Of a stretch of 64,000 nucleotides of DNA, positions 22,151-33,120 are shown one piece after another; the stretch's first letter is position 1, and each line of letters begins with the position of its first letter. The translations under genes were made by a program, and so were the position numbers. The DNA is from Calliphora vicina (lineage: Eukaryota > Arthropoda > Insecta > Diptera > Calliphoridae): contig NC_088784.1 of assembly GCF_958450345.1 (NCBI RefSeq), forward strand, positions 38,688,278 to 38,752,277, written 5' to 3'. The notes beneath the pieces were generated by a model, which was not told where the DNA came from, ran no database searches, and was given only the letters and a program-made list of their open reading frames with translations.

Positions 22151-22410
22151 TCTTACGAAGACCACAAGATTCTGAAAGTCGTCCGGACTCACAAGAATTG
22201 TATATCAACTAATTCTGAGTGTTATACAGTACTGCCTAATGGTCTCCTAGAGTACACCAATGTTAACCTAACCTGGAATGATGAAGAGGAGAATGTTTAA
22301 CAAAATTTTTCCGGTACCAGAAGTTGTCAAGTCTATGTGAACTTTCTGATTTATTTGATATTGATTAGCATTATTGTGCATTATATGAAGCTTTAACTAG
22401 GAATAATATT

Positions 22411-22783
22411 TTTATACACCTCACCTTCGTGAGAAGGATATATATAAGTTTGTCATTCCTTTGTAATTTCGACAATATAATTTTCCGATTTTTCAAATTC
22501 AACAATAGTTATTTTAATTTTTTTCTATGAAACCCTATTTTTTTTTGCACAGTATTTAAAAAAAAATTGTATGTAGACAAAAACGAGACAAAATATTTTT
22601 GAACCTGAATTTTTTTTCACAATAAAAAATTTTTAAAATAAAAATTCCAAATTTTTTTTCCAAAAAATTAAAAAAATTTTTTTTTGGTTTTCCTAAAAAT
22701 GCTTAAAATTTGTATTTTGAAGTATAATTTGGTGAAGGGTATATTAGATTTGGCTCAGTCGAGTATAGCCCTCTTACTTGTTT
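22411..22783 (+). mobile_element. DINE-like dispersed repeat with GGTGAAGGGTATA end
   Basis: It begins TTTATACACCTCACCTTCGT-GAGAAGG and ends GGTGAAGGGTATATTAGATT ... CTCTTACTTGTTT. The two ends are rough inverted copies. The type is a very common fly repeat. The interior is AT-rich and non-coding. Confidence 0.6.
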
Positions 22784-23038
22784 ATATAGTAGGCGTAGTA
22801 AAGGACAAGACAAGATAGAAATGTACTAAAATGCCAACCACATTTTGTGTAAAAGTAATTTGAAGTCAAATAGGACAGACATCTAAATAGAAACAATTCC
22901 TAAAGTATTCGAAAATTAAATGAATATATCTGATATATCTGATGTTTGTTTGTGTTTTGTAAATAATTGTTTATTCATTATCCATTAATCAATTGTTATT
23001 CATTATTCATTTTACTTTGGATTTTTAATCTGAAAGAT

Positions 23039-23463
23039 TTACTTCTTCAACAAAGTGGAATAAGTGGCAACGGGAGCTGTATAAGCTACGGGAGCAGCAC
23101 CATAAACGGATGAGGTGTAAGTAGGGACTGCGGCGGAGTAGGTGGTGTAAGCAGATGTCTTGTAAGGAGCGGCAGCATAGGCGGTATAAGCAGGAGCAGC
23201 AGCATAGGCAGAATAAGCGGGAGCAGAAGCATAGGCGGTATAAGCGGGAGCAGCAGCGGCGTATGTTGTATAGGCAGGAGCGGCAGCAGCATATGTAGTG
23301 TAAGCAGGAGCAACAGCACTATAAGTGGTGACTGGAGCAACAATACCGGCTTGAGCGGCAGCAACGAAAAGTGTCAAACAGATAAGGAACTAGAATTGAT
23401 ATTAATTTTTTTTCAGTAAATTTTCTTTAATTAAGTTATTATAAAATTTCAACTTACTTTCAT
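23039..23463 (-). CDS. Secreted Ala/Tyr-rich cuticle-like protein, copy 1 (two exons)
   Basis: Exon 1 is only ATG-AAA (23458-23463), followed by a GTAAGT donor. The intron ends at a CTAG acceptor (23390-23393), and exon 2 runs 23389-23039. The 118-residue product starts MKFLICLTLFVAAAQAG, a classical signal peptide with likely cleavage after AQA. The mature part is low-complexity repeats of the APAYTTYAAA type, then KTSAYTTYSAAVPTYTSS, ending ATYSTLLKK. Such alanine/tyrosine repeats mark a class of insect low-complexity cuticular or secreted structural proteins. A structural role in cuticle or a similar extracellular layer is inferred from that class. A TATA box and Inr lie upstream, and a minus-strand AATAAA is near 22970. 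The paralogue at 28363-28800 is almost identical. Confidence 0.88.
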
Positions 23464-23518
23464 TATGAATTGAGTTTGTTTTTTGGTTGGGTTTTGTTAA
23501 GTTTGTTAACGAAATGGC

Positions 23519-23557
23519 AACTGATACTATTTTGGTGTCTGTTTATTAGTTTATATA
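23519..23557 (-). promoter_or_regulatory. TATA box and initiator of cuticle-like gene copy 1
   Basis: On the minus strand TATATAA starts at 23557, and an AGTATCAGTT initiator (TCAGTT at 23524-23519) follows with its A 35 nt downstream of the TATA start. The predicted transcript would have a leader of about 59 nt before the ATG. The copy 2 promoter has the same spacing and initiator. Confidence 0.7.
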
Positions 23558-23559
23558 GC

Positions 23560-24156
23560 AAAACAAAATATGTTTGTGTAGTTTTTCTTAACTTTAGAAC
23601 TATTTTAAAAAAGAATTTACTCTACTTGAGAAACAATTAAAAAAATAACTTGTTTGTTGATGTTTGCTTTTATTTTTTTTTCTTCCAAATCATCATACAG
23701 ATTTGTCGTATGAAGGGATTATTTGTTTCTACGTCATAAATTGTTTGGGTTTACAATTAGTTATGGCAAACATTCATGAATACAAATAATAAATAAAAAA
23801 TAATCTATTTGTTATGCTGTATGGTCTTACAATTAATCAGTAATATATATATTTTTTTAATTAAATTATATAGAGCATACAATTAAATGTATAAGTTTTG
23901 ATTTGATATCAATCGCTCTCAAGTGTGGGTGATTCTGCAAGAAATATTGTATCAAAGAAAATATATATTTTATTACATTTAGGTGTGGTTTAACGATTTT
24001 GTGAATTGCTGGTGTATTGTTCAATTGTAGGAAACCAATTATCAATGTTTATACAATGTGAAACTATACCAGACGAAATGACCATTAAACATATTCATAC
24101 TTATCGATTCTTAAGAATTCAGATCGACGAAGAAAGTTCCTGAAATTATATTATAA
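23560..24156. other. Upstream region of cuticle-like gene copy 1
   Basis: AT-rich DNA 5' of the minus-strand gene. It presumably holds its proximal control region, but no binding site can be named with confidence. Confidence 0.35.
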
Positions 24157-24440
24157 TGAATAGGGCATTCAAATTATTCGATTTTTAATTTGATCGAATA
24201 ATTCGAATAAGCGATTTTTTCTTGTTCGAATGATCGAATTATTCACACGTTTAAAATTGATCGAATTATTCGAAAAATTTAATATTTTTTTAAAAGTAAA
24301 GAATGAAGTTTTAATGTAGGTTTTTTAATATTTTATTGTTATTGTTTTATTCTACATAAAATTGCTCGAATTATTCATTATTCGAAATGGTAATTTTTAA
24401 ATTGTTCGAATAATTATCATTCGCATAAAAAATCATTACT
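24157..24440. mobile_element. hAT-like relic with TTCGAATAATTCGA clusters
   Basis: Repeated ATTCGAATAATTCG and GATCGAATTATTCG motifs crowd both sides of a short AT-rich core, starting at TAGGGCATTCAAATTATTCG. Dense short palindromic subterminal motifs like this are typical of non-autonomous hAT elements. No clean target duplication was identified. Confidence 0.45.
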
Positions 24441-24840
24441 CGCAATGGACGCTACTTTAAACAAAATGTGTAACGTTCTCATAATGTTCATAATAAGGCT
24501 CATAATGTTATCAGATACAATTTTTTTATATTTTTATATTATTGCTTAGTCTATTTTCTATTATATTATTTCAGATAGTTTCTTTGGATTGCTTATTTAC
24601 GATTTTGTAATTTTAAATTTTTTGGGGTCAAAACTGTTCAAGACATAAAAGTCGGACCTTTGCATTATAGAAGATGGAATATTTTTGTTAGGATATATCA
24701 TTGTACTCTAACCATTGCACCATAGTTATTAACAAATGTAATAAAATTTGTTATTTGGACTTTATTAACTACTATTAAACCGAAGTTAATAATACTGTTC
24801 AAAGCAATTTCGAATACTTATAAATTAGACATTGAAATAT

Positions 24841-25256
24841 TTGGTCAATTCACTCCTATCATGTCATATTTAACCCTTTAATGCATATTGTTGCCAATTG
24901 TCTACATTCCAGTTCCACTTAATTTTAGACAAACATAAGTTTGATACTAATTCAGATTCTCCTTCAGCAAAATCAAATGGAATACGAAAAGATTCAGCTA
25001 AAGAAATTCTAAATCAAACTAAAGCTAAAGGAAATATAATAAATAAAAATCATCTAAATATTTGATACTTAATAGAAAAATAAAAGTAAAAATCATGCAT
25101 TTAAGGGTTAAACATGTTTCAAGTAAAAATTATTGTGTTATCGTAACCAATCAACAGAGACCATCGCCGAACGCCTAAGAGTCGGTTAAGCTGAGCCGCC
25201 GAGTCGTGAAATATTAAGACATTATGACATGATAAGAGACCTTGTGAATTGACCAA
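24841..25256 (-). mobile_element. MITE with TTGGTCAATTCAC ends, split by a piggyBac-type MITE
   Basis: The ends TTGGTCAATTCAC and GTGAATTGACCAA are inverted copies. The interior (TTGTGTTATCGTAACCAATC, CCTAAGAGTCGGTTAAGC, CGACTCGGC-like) is the reverse complement of the copy at 63510-63765. Without the 24870-25107 insertion it would be close to the same size. Confidence 0.75.
24874..25107. mobile_element. piggyBac-type MITE, 234 bp, TTAA duplication
   Basis: The ends CCCTTTAATGCAT and ATGCATTTAAGGG are flanked by TTAA (24870-24873, 25108-25111). The interior is non-coding. It is inserted in the MITE 24841-25256. A relative with CCCTCTAATGC ends is at 62072-62269. Confidence 0.82.
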
Positions 25257-25550
25257 TTGTAAAATGATGAATACATGTATATGACATTTGCCATTTTAGA
25301 GTCCAATTATATTTTTCTTTATATTAATATTTTAACTGCTCATTTTACTATTATAGAAATCTGGCTGTTTTGCCAGATTTCGAAATTAAATTTATTATGT
25401 TTGTTGATGAAACTAGCTTTTCTGAACTTTATTATTAATATAATTGTGTTTTATCATTTGTTAACATTTTACCTGAATTTTTAAGCTAACAATTTCAAGT
25501 TGAAATTGAGAAAATTGAGAAATTCAAATTAATATTAGGAAAATACAAAT

Positions 25551-26050
25551 CGTTAGCTTAGTACGCAAACGTGCCAAGTCCCATTTTTTGAATTTTACAG
25601 GAGAGACAAAAAACTTTCTATCTTTTTTTGCTTTCAATATTCTTTAGATCTGTAAACGCAGTTCTCTCCTATGATCTGTTGGCTTTAAGTATCAGTTGAA
25701 AAAATAAAATAATTGAAATAACTTTAGAAACTGTAGCCATTTTTAGGGACTTAGCTCTTTTGATTTTTATGATTTTGTGTTTTTTGGCTGGACTTAGCAC
25801 ATTTTCTTATAATAAATTTTAATTTCTCGTTTTATTATTTTATATTATTTAAATACATAACAAAAAACAGTCTTATTTCATTGCTGTAAAGGAAAATAAC
25901 TCAAAATCTTAAATAAATTAGTTTTTTATTATTATTCTTCAAAATTATTTTTTATTGCAAAATATGTATCTTATGTTTTACTATCTTTCTGCATCAAAAT
26001 CTTAATTTCAATCAAAAGTGGACTTGTCACGTTTGCGTACTAAGCTAACG
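25551..26050. mobile_element. 500-bp MITE with CGTTAGCTTAGTACGCAAAC ends
   Basis: The left CGTTAGCTTAGTACGCAAAC and right GTTTGCGTACTAAGCTAACG ends are exact inverted copies for 20 bp or more. AAAT lies on both sides (25547-25550, 26051-26054), a possible 4-bp target duplication. It interrupts the GAGAAAATT repeat. Similar end fragments occur inside the hAT element near 9908. Confidence 0.75.
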
Positions 26051-26179
26051 AAATGAGAAATGCAATTAAATATTGAGAAATTAAAAATTCTAATTCAGAA
26101 AAGCATGTTTATATTGAGAAAATGCAAATTGAGATTAAGAAATTCAAATGTTTGTGCAGTACGGAAGTGGTGATTTTTA

Positions 26180-26795
26180 TACGGAAGGTAAAATTTGAAG
26201 ACCAAGACCTTGCAAAATCATTGAGAGCTACTCATGCAGCAATTTCAAAACGTTTGAAAGCAGCATGATTCCTCAAAAAGCAGGGAAATTGGGGACCATA
26301 CGAATTGAAGCCGAGAGACTTTGAAAGACGATTTTTCATGTCCGAAAAGTTGCTTGAATGAATATAAAAGAAAATAATTTTTGCACCGAATCATTATGGA
26401 TCCATTACGATAACCCAAAGCGTAAGAGATCATATGTGAAGCCCAGCCAACAAGCAAATATCCATAGCGCTAAAGCAATTCTATGTATTTGGTGGGAGCA
26501 AAGGGGTCCTATCTATTATGAGCTACTGAAATCTGTCCAGACCATCACAGGTTACCTGTACCGAACGTAACTGATTCGTTTGAAGCGAGCATTGACCGAA
26601 AAATGCCCAGAATATGCTGCCAGACATGAAACCGTAATATTCCATTATGTCTCATGTTGCAATACATTTTAAAAAGTATTTAGAATTAAGTGGTTGTGAA
26701 GTTTCGCCTCATCCGCTGTATAGTCCAGACCGTACACCGTCCAACTTCTATTTGTTTCGATCGATGCAGAACGCTCTATCTGCACTCAGAGATAC
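26180..26795 (+). pseudogene. mariner transposase relic
   Basis: Across three frames one reads KFEDQDLAKSLRATHAAISK, then WIHYDNPKRKRSYVKPSQQA, AILCIWWEQRGPIYYELLK, TGYLYRT, and finally SPHPLYSPDRTPSNFYLFRSM. These are the hallmark blocks of mariner transposases: the N-terminal HTH end, the WIHYDNP block after the first catalytic Asp region, and the YSPD-x-x-PSN-x-x-LF block around the third catalytic Asp. Stops and frameshifts make it dead. The right side joins directly to the GTAACCAT repeat. A second relic of the same type is at 52985-53670 on the other strand. Confidence 0.85.
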
Positions 26796-26796
26796 T

Positions 26797-27003
26797 GTAA
26801 CCATTTCAATATTGTTACAATTTTTTTTAACTATATTATAGTCACAGTAACCATTTACATGATTGTGGTAACCATAATATGGTTAATTTACGATTCACAT
26901 GATTGTCTCAACCATATATATGGTTACAGTAAACATATATATGTTTGTGACAACCATTTATATGATGAAGGACTTATCATATTATGGTGCTCTCGGCTTA
27001 AGG
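26797..27003. repeat. Array of 21-bp GTAACCAT units (copy 2)
   Basis: This is a direct repeat of 16571-16776, including the tail TCATATTATGGTGCTCTCGG. It follows the mariner relic at once and is followed at once by CCGG-rich hAT-like sequence. Confidence 0.75.
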
Positions 27004-27350
27004 CGGTTTTTTCGTCTTTGTAAACTCCACCGGTTTCGGTTTTTTTAACTTTTCGGTTTTTTAACAAACCGGTTTTAATGAAATATATTTTCTAAAGCTC
27101 ATTCATATTTATGAAAAACTTTGATATCATTTTTAAAAATATTAATTTATTTTATAGACAATTGTAACATAAAGAATTCAAAAATGCTAAATTTCCATTA
27201 AATAAAAATTTAATATAAACCGGTTTTTTTTTTTGAAGACAAAACCAGAAACCGCTTAACCGGTTTTTTAAAAGACAATAATCGAAACCGGTTTTTTCAA
27301 AAACACACTTTTTCGGTTAAACCGGAAAACGGTTTTTTAAATTTGCCCGT
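27004..27350. mobile_element. hAT-like relic rich in AACCGG motifs
   Basis: Clusters of AAACCGGTTT, CGGTTTTTT and CTTAACCGG at both sides of an AT-rich core match the subterminal motif of the intact hAT element 9416-10440. Ends and target duplication are lost. Confidence 0.6.
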
Positions 27351-28262
27351 TTTTTGGACATTCTAAGCAGCTCTTTTGGTTCGCAATCCATATGTTGCCA
27401 CAAAGATGCTAACAATGGCCAATACTTTTAATAAATTTATATTGTACAAGTGTTTCAAAATAAAAGCTACAAATTTTAAAAAATCCCGCAGTCATACACA
27501 CAATAAAAAATGTGCAGAAAAAAGGTTCCCTCAACAAACTTTTCCCTTGTAAATGTGATCTTATAGGGCACCTAAAAAAAGGATTTCTAATACAACTCTA
27601 GTGTGACAGTGTTTATTTTTTGGATTGAATTATACATTTCCAATATAAGAATTTATTACTAAACATTTTTAAATTTCAAATATGTAAATTCATTAAATTC
27701 AAGAATATGTTTTTTAAACTTTACTCAAACATAAAAATACTTGTGAAATAAACTATAGAGAACAAATCCAAAATAGTAATCTTGCAAATACATTCCAAAT
27801 GTTTTACCAAAATATATTACAATGTTAAAAACACTCATTTATTATTTTAATCTCTTAATCTGTGAAATCAATCAGCCACATAACGAGGCTTTGGTGTACA
27901 TATGTTCACAAAAATAGTAAGTACCTCCCTCCACAATTAACAAAAAAACATCCGCATTCATTGACAAAGTATAACAAAAAAGAAAATAATAATGAATTAT
28001 TTTTGGCCTGAGTATTACTGTCAACAAAATTCGGGTTATTAATCTTTAAGAATGAGTGCAAACATGTTTCATTTGCTATTGCTGTCGTTTTAGACCAGAA
28101 AATTTATTCAAAACAAAATGACAAATCATAATTGAATGATTTATTCTTTACATCGGCGATATACATCTTAAGAGTTTTTTGCTTATGGCTTTATTTACTT
28201 AAAAAAAAACAAACTTGTAAAATGAGATGACAGCAAAAACGAAATCCTGTTTAGAATATTAA
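27351..28262. other. Upstream region of cuticle-like gene copy 2
   Basis: AT-rich, no ORF of note. It lies 5' of the plus-strand cuticle-like gene and may contain its enhancer, but no site is recognisable. Confidence 0.35.
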
Positions 28263-28268
28263 TTTTGG

Positions 28269-28307
28269 TATATAAATGCCTGGTAATTGTTAGAAACAGT
28301 ATCAGTT
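28269..28307 (+). promoter_or_regulatory. TATA box and initiator of cuticle-like gene copy 2
   Basis: TATATAAA at 28269-28276 is followed by the AGTATCAGTT initiator, whose A lies at 28304, 35 nt from the first T of the TATA box. This is the same distance and the same initiator as copy 1. The leader would be about 59 nt. Confidence 0.75.
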
Positions 28308-28362
28308 CTAATTTGTTTATTCAACTAATCGAAAAGACACACAAAAACCAACACTATACAAT

Positions 28363-28800
28363 ATGAAAGTGAGTTTGATTTAAAATAAGAAAATAATTAT
28401 TTTTTCAAATTTGAATTGTTATTAATTGCTTTATAATCCTTTTTAGTTCCTTATCTGTTTGACACTTTTCGTTGCTGCTGCCCAAGCTGGTGTTTTGGCT
28501 CCACTCACCACTTATAGTGCTGCTGCTCCTGCTTACACCACTTATGCTGCTGCCGCTCCTGCCTACGCAACTTACGCCGCTTCTGCTCCTGCTTATACTA
28601 CTTATGCCGCTGCTCCTTCGGCTTATACTGCTTACGCTGCCGCTCCTGCCTATACTTCCTATGCTGCTGCTCCCTACAAGACCTCAGCTTACACCACCTA
28701 CTCGGCTGCTGTCCCAACCTACACCTCTTCCGTTTATGGTGCTGCTCCTGTAGCTTATACAGCTCCCGTTGCCACCTATTCCACTTTGTTGAAGAAGTAA
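28363..28800 (+). CDS. Secreted Ala/Tyr-rich cuticle-like protein, copy 2 (two exons)
   Basis: ATG-AAA (28363-28368) is exon 1. The intron 28369-28446 has GTGAGT and TTTTTAG borders, and exon 2 is 28447-28800. The 119-residue product begins MKFLICLTLFVAAAQAG (signal peptide). It then has at least six tandem AAPAYTTYAAA-type units, a conserved YKTSAYTTYSAAVPTYTSS segment and a dibasic end, TLLKK. It differs from copy 1 at a handful of residues near the N-terminal repeats and by one codon in length. Exon 2 reads GC-rich against its AT-rich surroundings. An AATAAA signal lies at 28887-28892. A secreted structural (cuticular) role is inferred from composition and class; no chitin-binding Rebers-Riddiford motif is present. 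Confidence 0.9.
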
Positions 28801-28886
28801 TGTGATCAATCAATGATCTATTTTAGCAATTTGTTGAAAAGTAAACATACTGTAGATTTATGAGAGACTGGCTTGTTTAATTGATG

Positions 28887-28892
28887 AATAAA
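28887..28892 (+). terminator. Polyadenylation signal of cuticle-like gene copy 2
   Basis: AATAAA, 87 bases after the TAA stop; the first good signal downstream. Confidence 0.55.
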
Positions 28893-29054
28893 TAATTTAT
28901 GTGAATATATATATACTCATAAAAACGTTTTTTTTTTTAAATAGTGCTGTTTTAAAGCAATGATTTCATTAGTGCAATTCTGGCAGTAGAAATAATAAAA
29001 TAATCATGACACAACAATATAAGGTATACTCGGTAGAAAATAAATTCCCAATTA

Positions 29055-29253
29055 CCCCCTGTCTATACTCGATAAATTTTTATCATGATAAACGTCAAAA
29101 TGGTTGTCAAGATAAAAAATTATCAAGTCTCCATTTATTAGTATTATTGCTTCGTTATGACAAAATTGTTAGTGCTTTTGCTAAGACAACTTTGTCTTGA
29201 CAACAAATGTCATTTATTGTTATGATAAATATTTGTCAAGTATAGACAGGGGG
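29055..29253. mobile_element. 199-bp MITE, CCCCC ends, TTA target duplication
   Basis: It begins CCCCCTGTCTATACTCGATA and ends with the inverse TATAGACAGGGGG. TTA lies at 29052-29054 and 29254-29256. It matches the design of 7408-7534 and 10594-10720 (TWA target, CCCCC ends) but has a longer body. Confidence 0.82.
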
Positions 29254-29259
29254 TTATAC

Positions 29260-32200
29260 AATTCTTGTAACGCCAAACAAAAGAAAATATGAAATATGAA
29301 AAAAATTCAAAATCAAAGTTTGACATTATAGGCGTAAATATTGAAAACTCTCCCTAATGATTCTAACTTCTACAATTATTGTATCATGTAAATAATTAAA
29401 ATAATTAAATATCCTTGATAACATAACTACCGTTTAGTATACAAAATAAAAAATGGGAAGGTTTGATCTTTGAATTTTATAAATTTTAAAGTAAGAGAGA
29501 AAAATTGTTTTGAAAATGATTAATATTTAATTAGTTCTTTTTGCTGGAGAAGATTTTCTCTTTAAAAAGTTTATTTAGCGTTTAAATTCCAATAAAACAA
29601 TTATCAAACAACTTTACGTGCAAAACGGAACTACTATTAAGAAAGCCAAAACAAAGTGAATATTAAACATTTTTAAATTAAACCACAAATGAATGAATTT
29701 AGACTGGTACGAGTAAAATACTTAATACACAAGAGGATTCTTTTTAAATTAACATACATATGTATGGCCTTATGTACAGGACAATTTTACATTCTGCAAA
29801 AGAAATACAATCAAAAGAAATCATGCAATAAAAGAGACATTTAAAAAAACAAACATGCAAATTAAATTCCTATTAAAACTAGAAACCCAAATAGGAAATT
29901 TTTATGGAATTTGAAACAGAGCCGAAAATTACTTTTATAAGGAAAAATAATATTTTGTTATACTGTCTGACTTTGTGTGGACTTTGTGTTTCAGAGCCTT
30001 ATTCATTGTATATTCAATTGCCAAATAGCTCTACTGATTCCGAATTTATTACAAAGGATATTTGGATCTCCTGAAATCTTCTTTAAAATCCAATTTTGCC
30101 TCCAAGAAAATCATTAATTACACATGGCTATTGTAAATTAAACATTCGACACATGATCTTACACAGGAACAATTTAGTAGTATTGTGGATACTAAAATAT
30201 TTAGAATGTCAAGCGGAATGGACGGCGGGATCTTTGAATCAAATATTTCAATGAGCAAATGTCCCCTTTGGTTCAGGCAATTATCTCTTATGGTGGTTTT
30301 AATTTGGCCAGAGATCTAATATATAAACATAAATATCTTCTCCAATTGCTAAGCGGCATTGAAATCGATATATTAAAGAAATTTTCTACCCAAGAATGTT
30401 TCGACATTTCAGCAACAGACCTATGGAAGTCGAAAAGATACCTCAACCTCACCACTAACTTTCATTAGATATCTGAAATAAAACCTGATTTGAGAAAGTA
30501 TAAATTATTTAATACGCTCAAGACCTAAAAATGCCAGGAACTACTGTCAACAATGCTTTGAAATAATATCTATAAATATTCTGACATGTTCCCAATCCAA
30601 CTGATGAAGCTATTCAATTTTTATATACATATTGTAATGGACGCTCTCTCAACACTTCCAGCTTTCAAAGCATGTATTTGGGTAGAATAATTCGGTCAAA
30701 TGTCGTGTGAGACATGTAATTTGTATGTACGAATACCATTCTGATTCAACATAATTTTGGCACGACTAAACAGCTGAACATTTCGGTTGATCTTTAGAAC
30801 TACTCAATGATTTCAATATGGAATTAGTTAAAAGATTCCTATGTTCCCTGAACGATGAGTATTGGGGCATAATAAAAAGTAAACTGAGCTGACCAATATC
30901 TCCATATTAGAAGTAGTTCATTCCATCCGATCTAATTTAATATCTAGGAAGCAGAATACTTTAGTATCAAAGCGCGAGTGATACGCAAAACTGGCGAAGT
31001 CCATAAATTAATAATCATCCTTAAGTGATAATAACGATGATGCTCGAGGAATTTTTCAACCCAGCCCTTATTTACGGCACTCATCTAATCTAATCTTAAG
31101 AGGATAAAATTAAGTGGGTTTTGAAAATATTCAAGTTACAAATTTAATTTTAAAAAACAAAATTTAAGGGCTTGATGCAGTAACTCGGTAATCCACCCAA
31201 ATTCGGAAATTTATTATGTGTTCATTTTATCACCTCAAAATGAAATATTTTCTATAATTTAGAATATATTTATTTTATAGACTTGGAAATGTTAAGTATT
31301 TCTGAAAACGTTGATATTGTTTTAAATTTGGAGCTTATCGTGTTACTGCTGCAAACCCTTCAATTGAATTTGTTTTTTCATATCGTGTGTACTCACCTAA
31401 AACAAAGTCATATGAACCGTTTGATACTGATTAAAATGACCTGCAAAGAAAATAAATGAGATTTCGTATAAATATTATATTTGCTAAAGGATTATTTTAG
31501 GGACCTCAATGTTTGTATGCAAACATTGTATGCAGGGAGATCAAAGGCATGAGAAGGAGTGTCAAACCCAGGAAAGTGAATTGGATATTTAAGCAGATCA
31601 TTAAACCAATACAGATACCAACATGTGTCTGGTGGAAAGCACTAAATAGGACTTTGAAAGACTATTGATGAGTTACATAATCCTTATAACAGCGGCGCTG
31701 TGAAAGACTCCATCAAATTCGCTACTTACGATTTAGTAATCAGAAAACTATCATTGTCATTTAGACTTAATGCGGTTTGCTCTTGGACGCACGGCTTATA
31801 CAACTATGTCATTACTATAGGGATTATATTATATCTTCTCGAGATATTGCAGTATTCTGATATGTGAATATTCTGTCTAATGATATGATTCTGCAACCGA
31901 GAGTCGTCTCTTAAAAAGGAGATCGAATTGGTAGAGGTGTCTACATTGAGAATCAGAAACTGGTGCAGCACTCTTTAGCCAGTTCGGGAATGCCGGACAT
32001 ATTTTAATGGTATACCGAGACATTCTACAGTTGCACTTGGATTGGAGCTTGAACATGGGGACATTACGGTCAACTGTTGCCTTATGGTGATATTTTTTCC
32101 TATGTAGCATTTCGCTAACTTCTTCATTATATTCTCAGATAAGGTGGGAATCTTTTTTGTAACTACATCCCTTACAATTGAGTAACATAGTGCACATATC

Positions 32201-32430
32201 ACTGTAAATTTGTAATTCATATTAGAAGACTATGCAATAACTTACGTAGAAATTATGACAACTTCTACGGACAACTAGGAAATCTACAAACCAGATTTCG
32301 GGGAGAACATTTCTTTAATAGTCTTTCTATAGGGCTAGACTACATTGATGCCTTTATTGGGAATGTTGACTGGTGTCTAGCATAGAACAGAATTAAAGAC
32401 GAAAATGAGTCCATAAAATATTAAAAATAA
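29260..32430. other. Intergenic region with possible retroelement traces
   Basis: No intact gene. 30240-30480 and 30560-31080 have coding-like patches (for example NMELVKRFLCSLNDEYWGI near 30820) that faintly recall a retroelement gag. They are broken by stops and I could not assign them. The remainder is AT-rich. Confidence 0.3.
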
Positions 32431-32435
32431 TAGTA

Positions 32436-32881
32436 GTGTTCGCTTACTTGATAATTTCTAATAATTTGTACAAATTATCACTTGAAATTACGGGATTCCG
32501 TTCGTTTACTTTTAAAAACTTGTAACGAGAGAGCAAGAGATTGTTAAAAGTGACAGTTCGTAACTAGAGAACATGATATTTTTTACTGGACATTTTTTAT
32601 CCAGTAAAATATATCAACATAAAAATATGTTTAAAACATATGGTTGCAAATATAAACAAAACTAAAAAGTGGAAAATTAATACAATTTACAAGTTTGCAA
32701 AGAGAAGATGTAAAATAACACAAAACTAACGTTTTGAATTGATTTATAATAAAATACAACTTATTTTTACAAATTGTTGTTCGCGTACTTTTTTTTTGTA
32801 ATTTTTCAGATTGAGAGTAATTTATTTTTACTCTCTAAAATAAAGTTACTGGATATTTTTTACTGGAAAGTACGCGAACAC
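32436..32881. mobile_element. MITE with GTGTTCGCKTACTT ends
   Basis: The left GTGTTCGCTTACTT and right AAGTACGCGAACAC are inverted copies. An AACGAGAGAGCAAGAGA block near the left and CTCTCTAAAATAAAG near the right mark the family, which recurs at 35328-35760. The target duplication is not clear. Confidence 0.6.
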
Positions 32882-33077
32882 ACCTAATTACTCTATCATG
32901 CTGACATAACAACGACAATATACATTGACTTGCATATATTTTGTTGTTTCATTAGCTCGGGTTTTGACAGCAGACTTAGGGTATTTCCTCTCAGCAACTC
33001 TTCTAAGTTCATTTTATTCTAAGATGTCGGATTTTAAATATTTTAATGCGCCATTATATGACCATTGTATTGTACTT

Positions 33078-33120
33078 TTTATACCTCCCCTTCCACTATT
33101 ATACCTCCCCTTCCACTATA
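33078..33120. repeat. 21-bp tandem duplication
   Basis: TATACCTCCCCTTCCACTAT occurs twice in tandem, with a third, partial CCTCCCCTT nearby (33133). It is a pyrimidine-rich strand in an AT-rich field, non-coding. Confidence 0.7.

Noticed and set aside
25136..25200. tRNA-like folded GC-richer segment
   Set aside because: No A/B boxes in register and no acceptor stem. It is the interior of the TTGGTCAATTCAC MITE and recurs at 63.6 kb.
31877..32220. Two overlapping minus-strand ORFs of 77 and 81 codons
   Set aside because: They share the same DNA in different frames and neither shows a domain or splice context.
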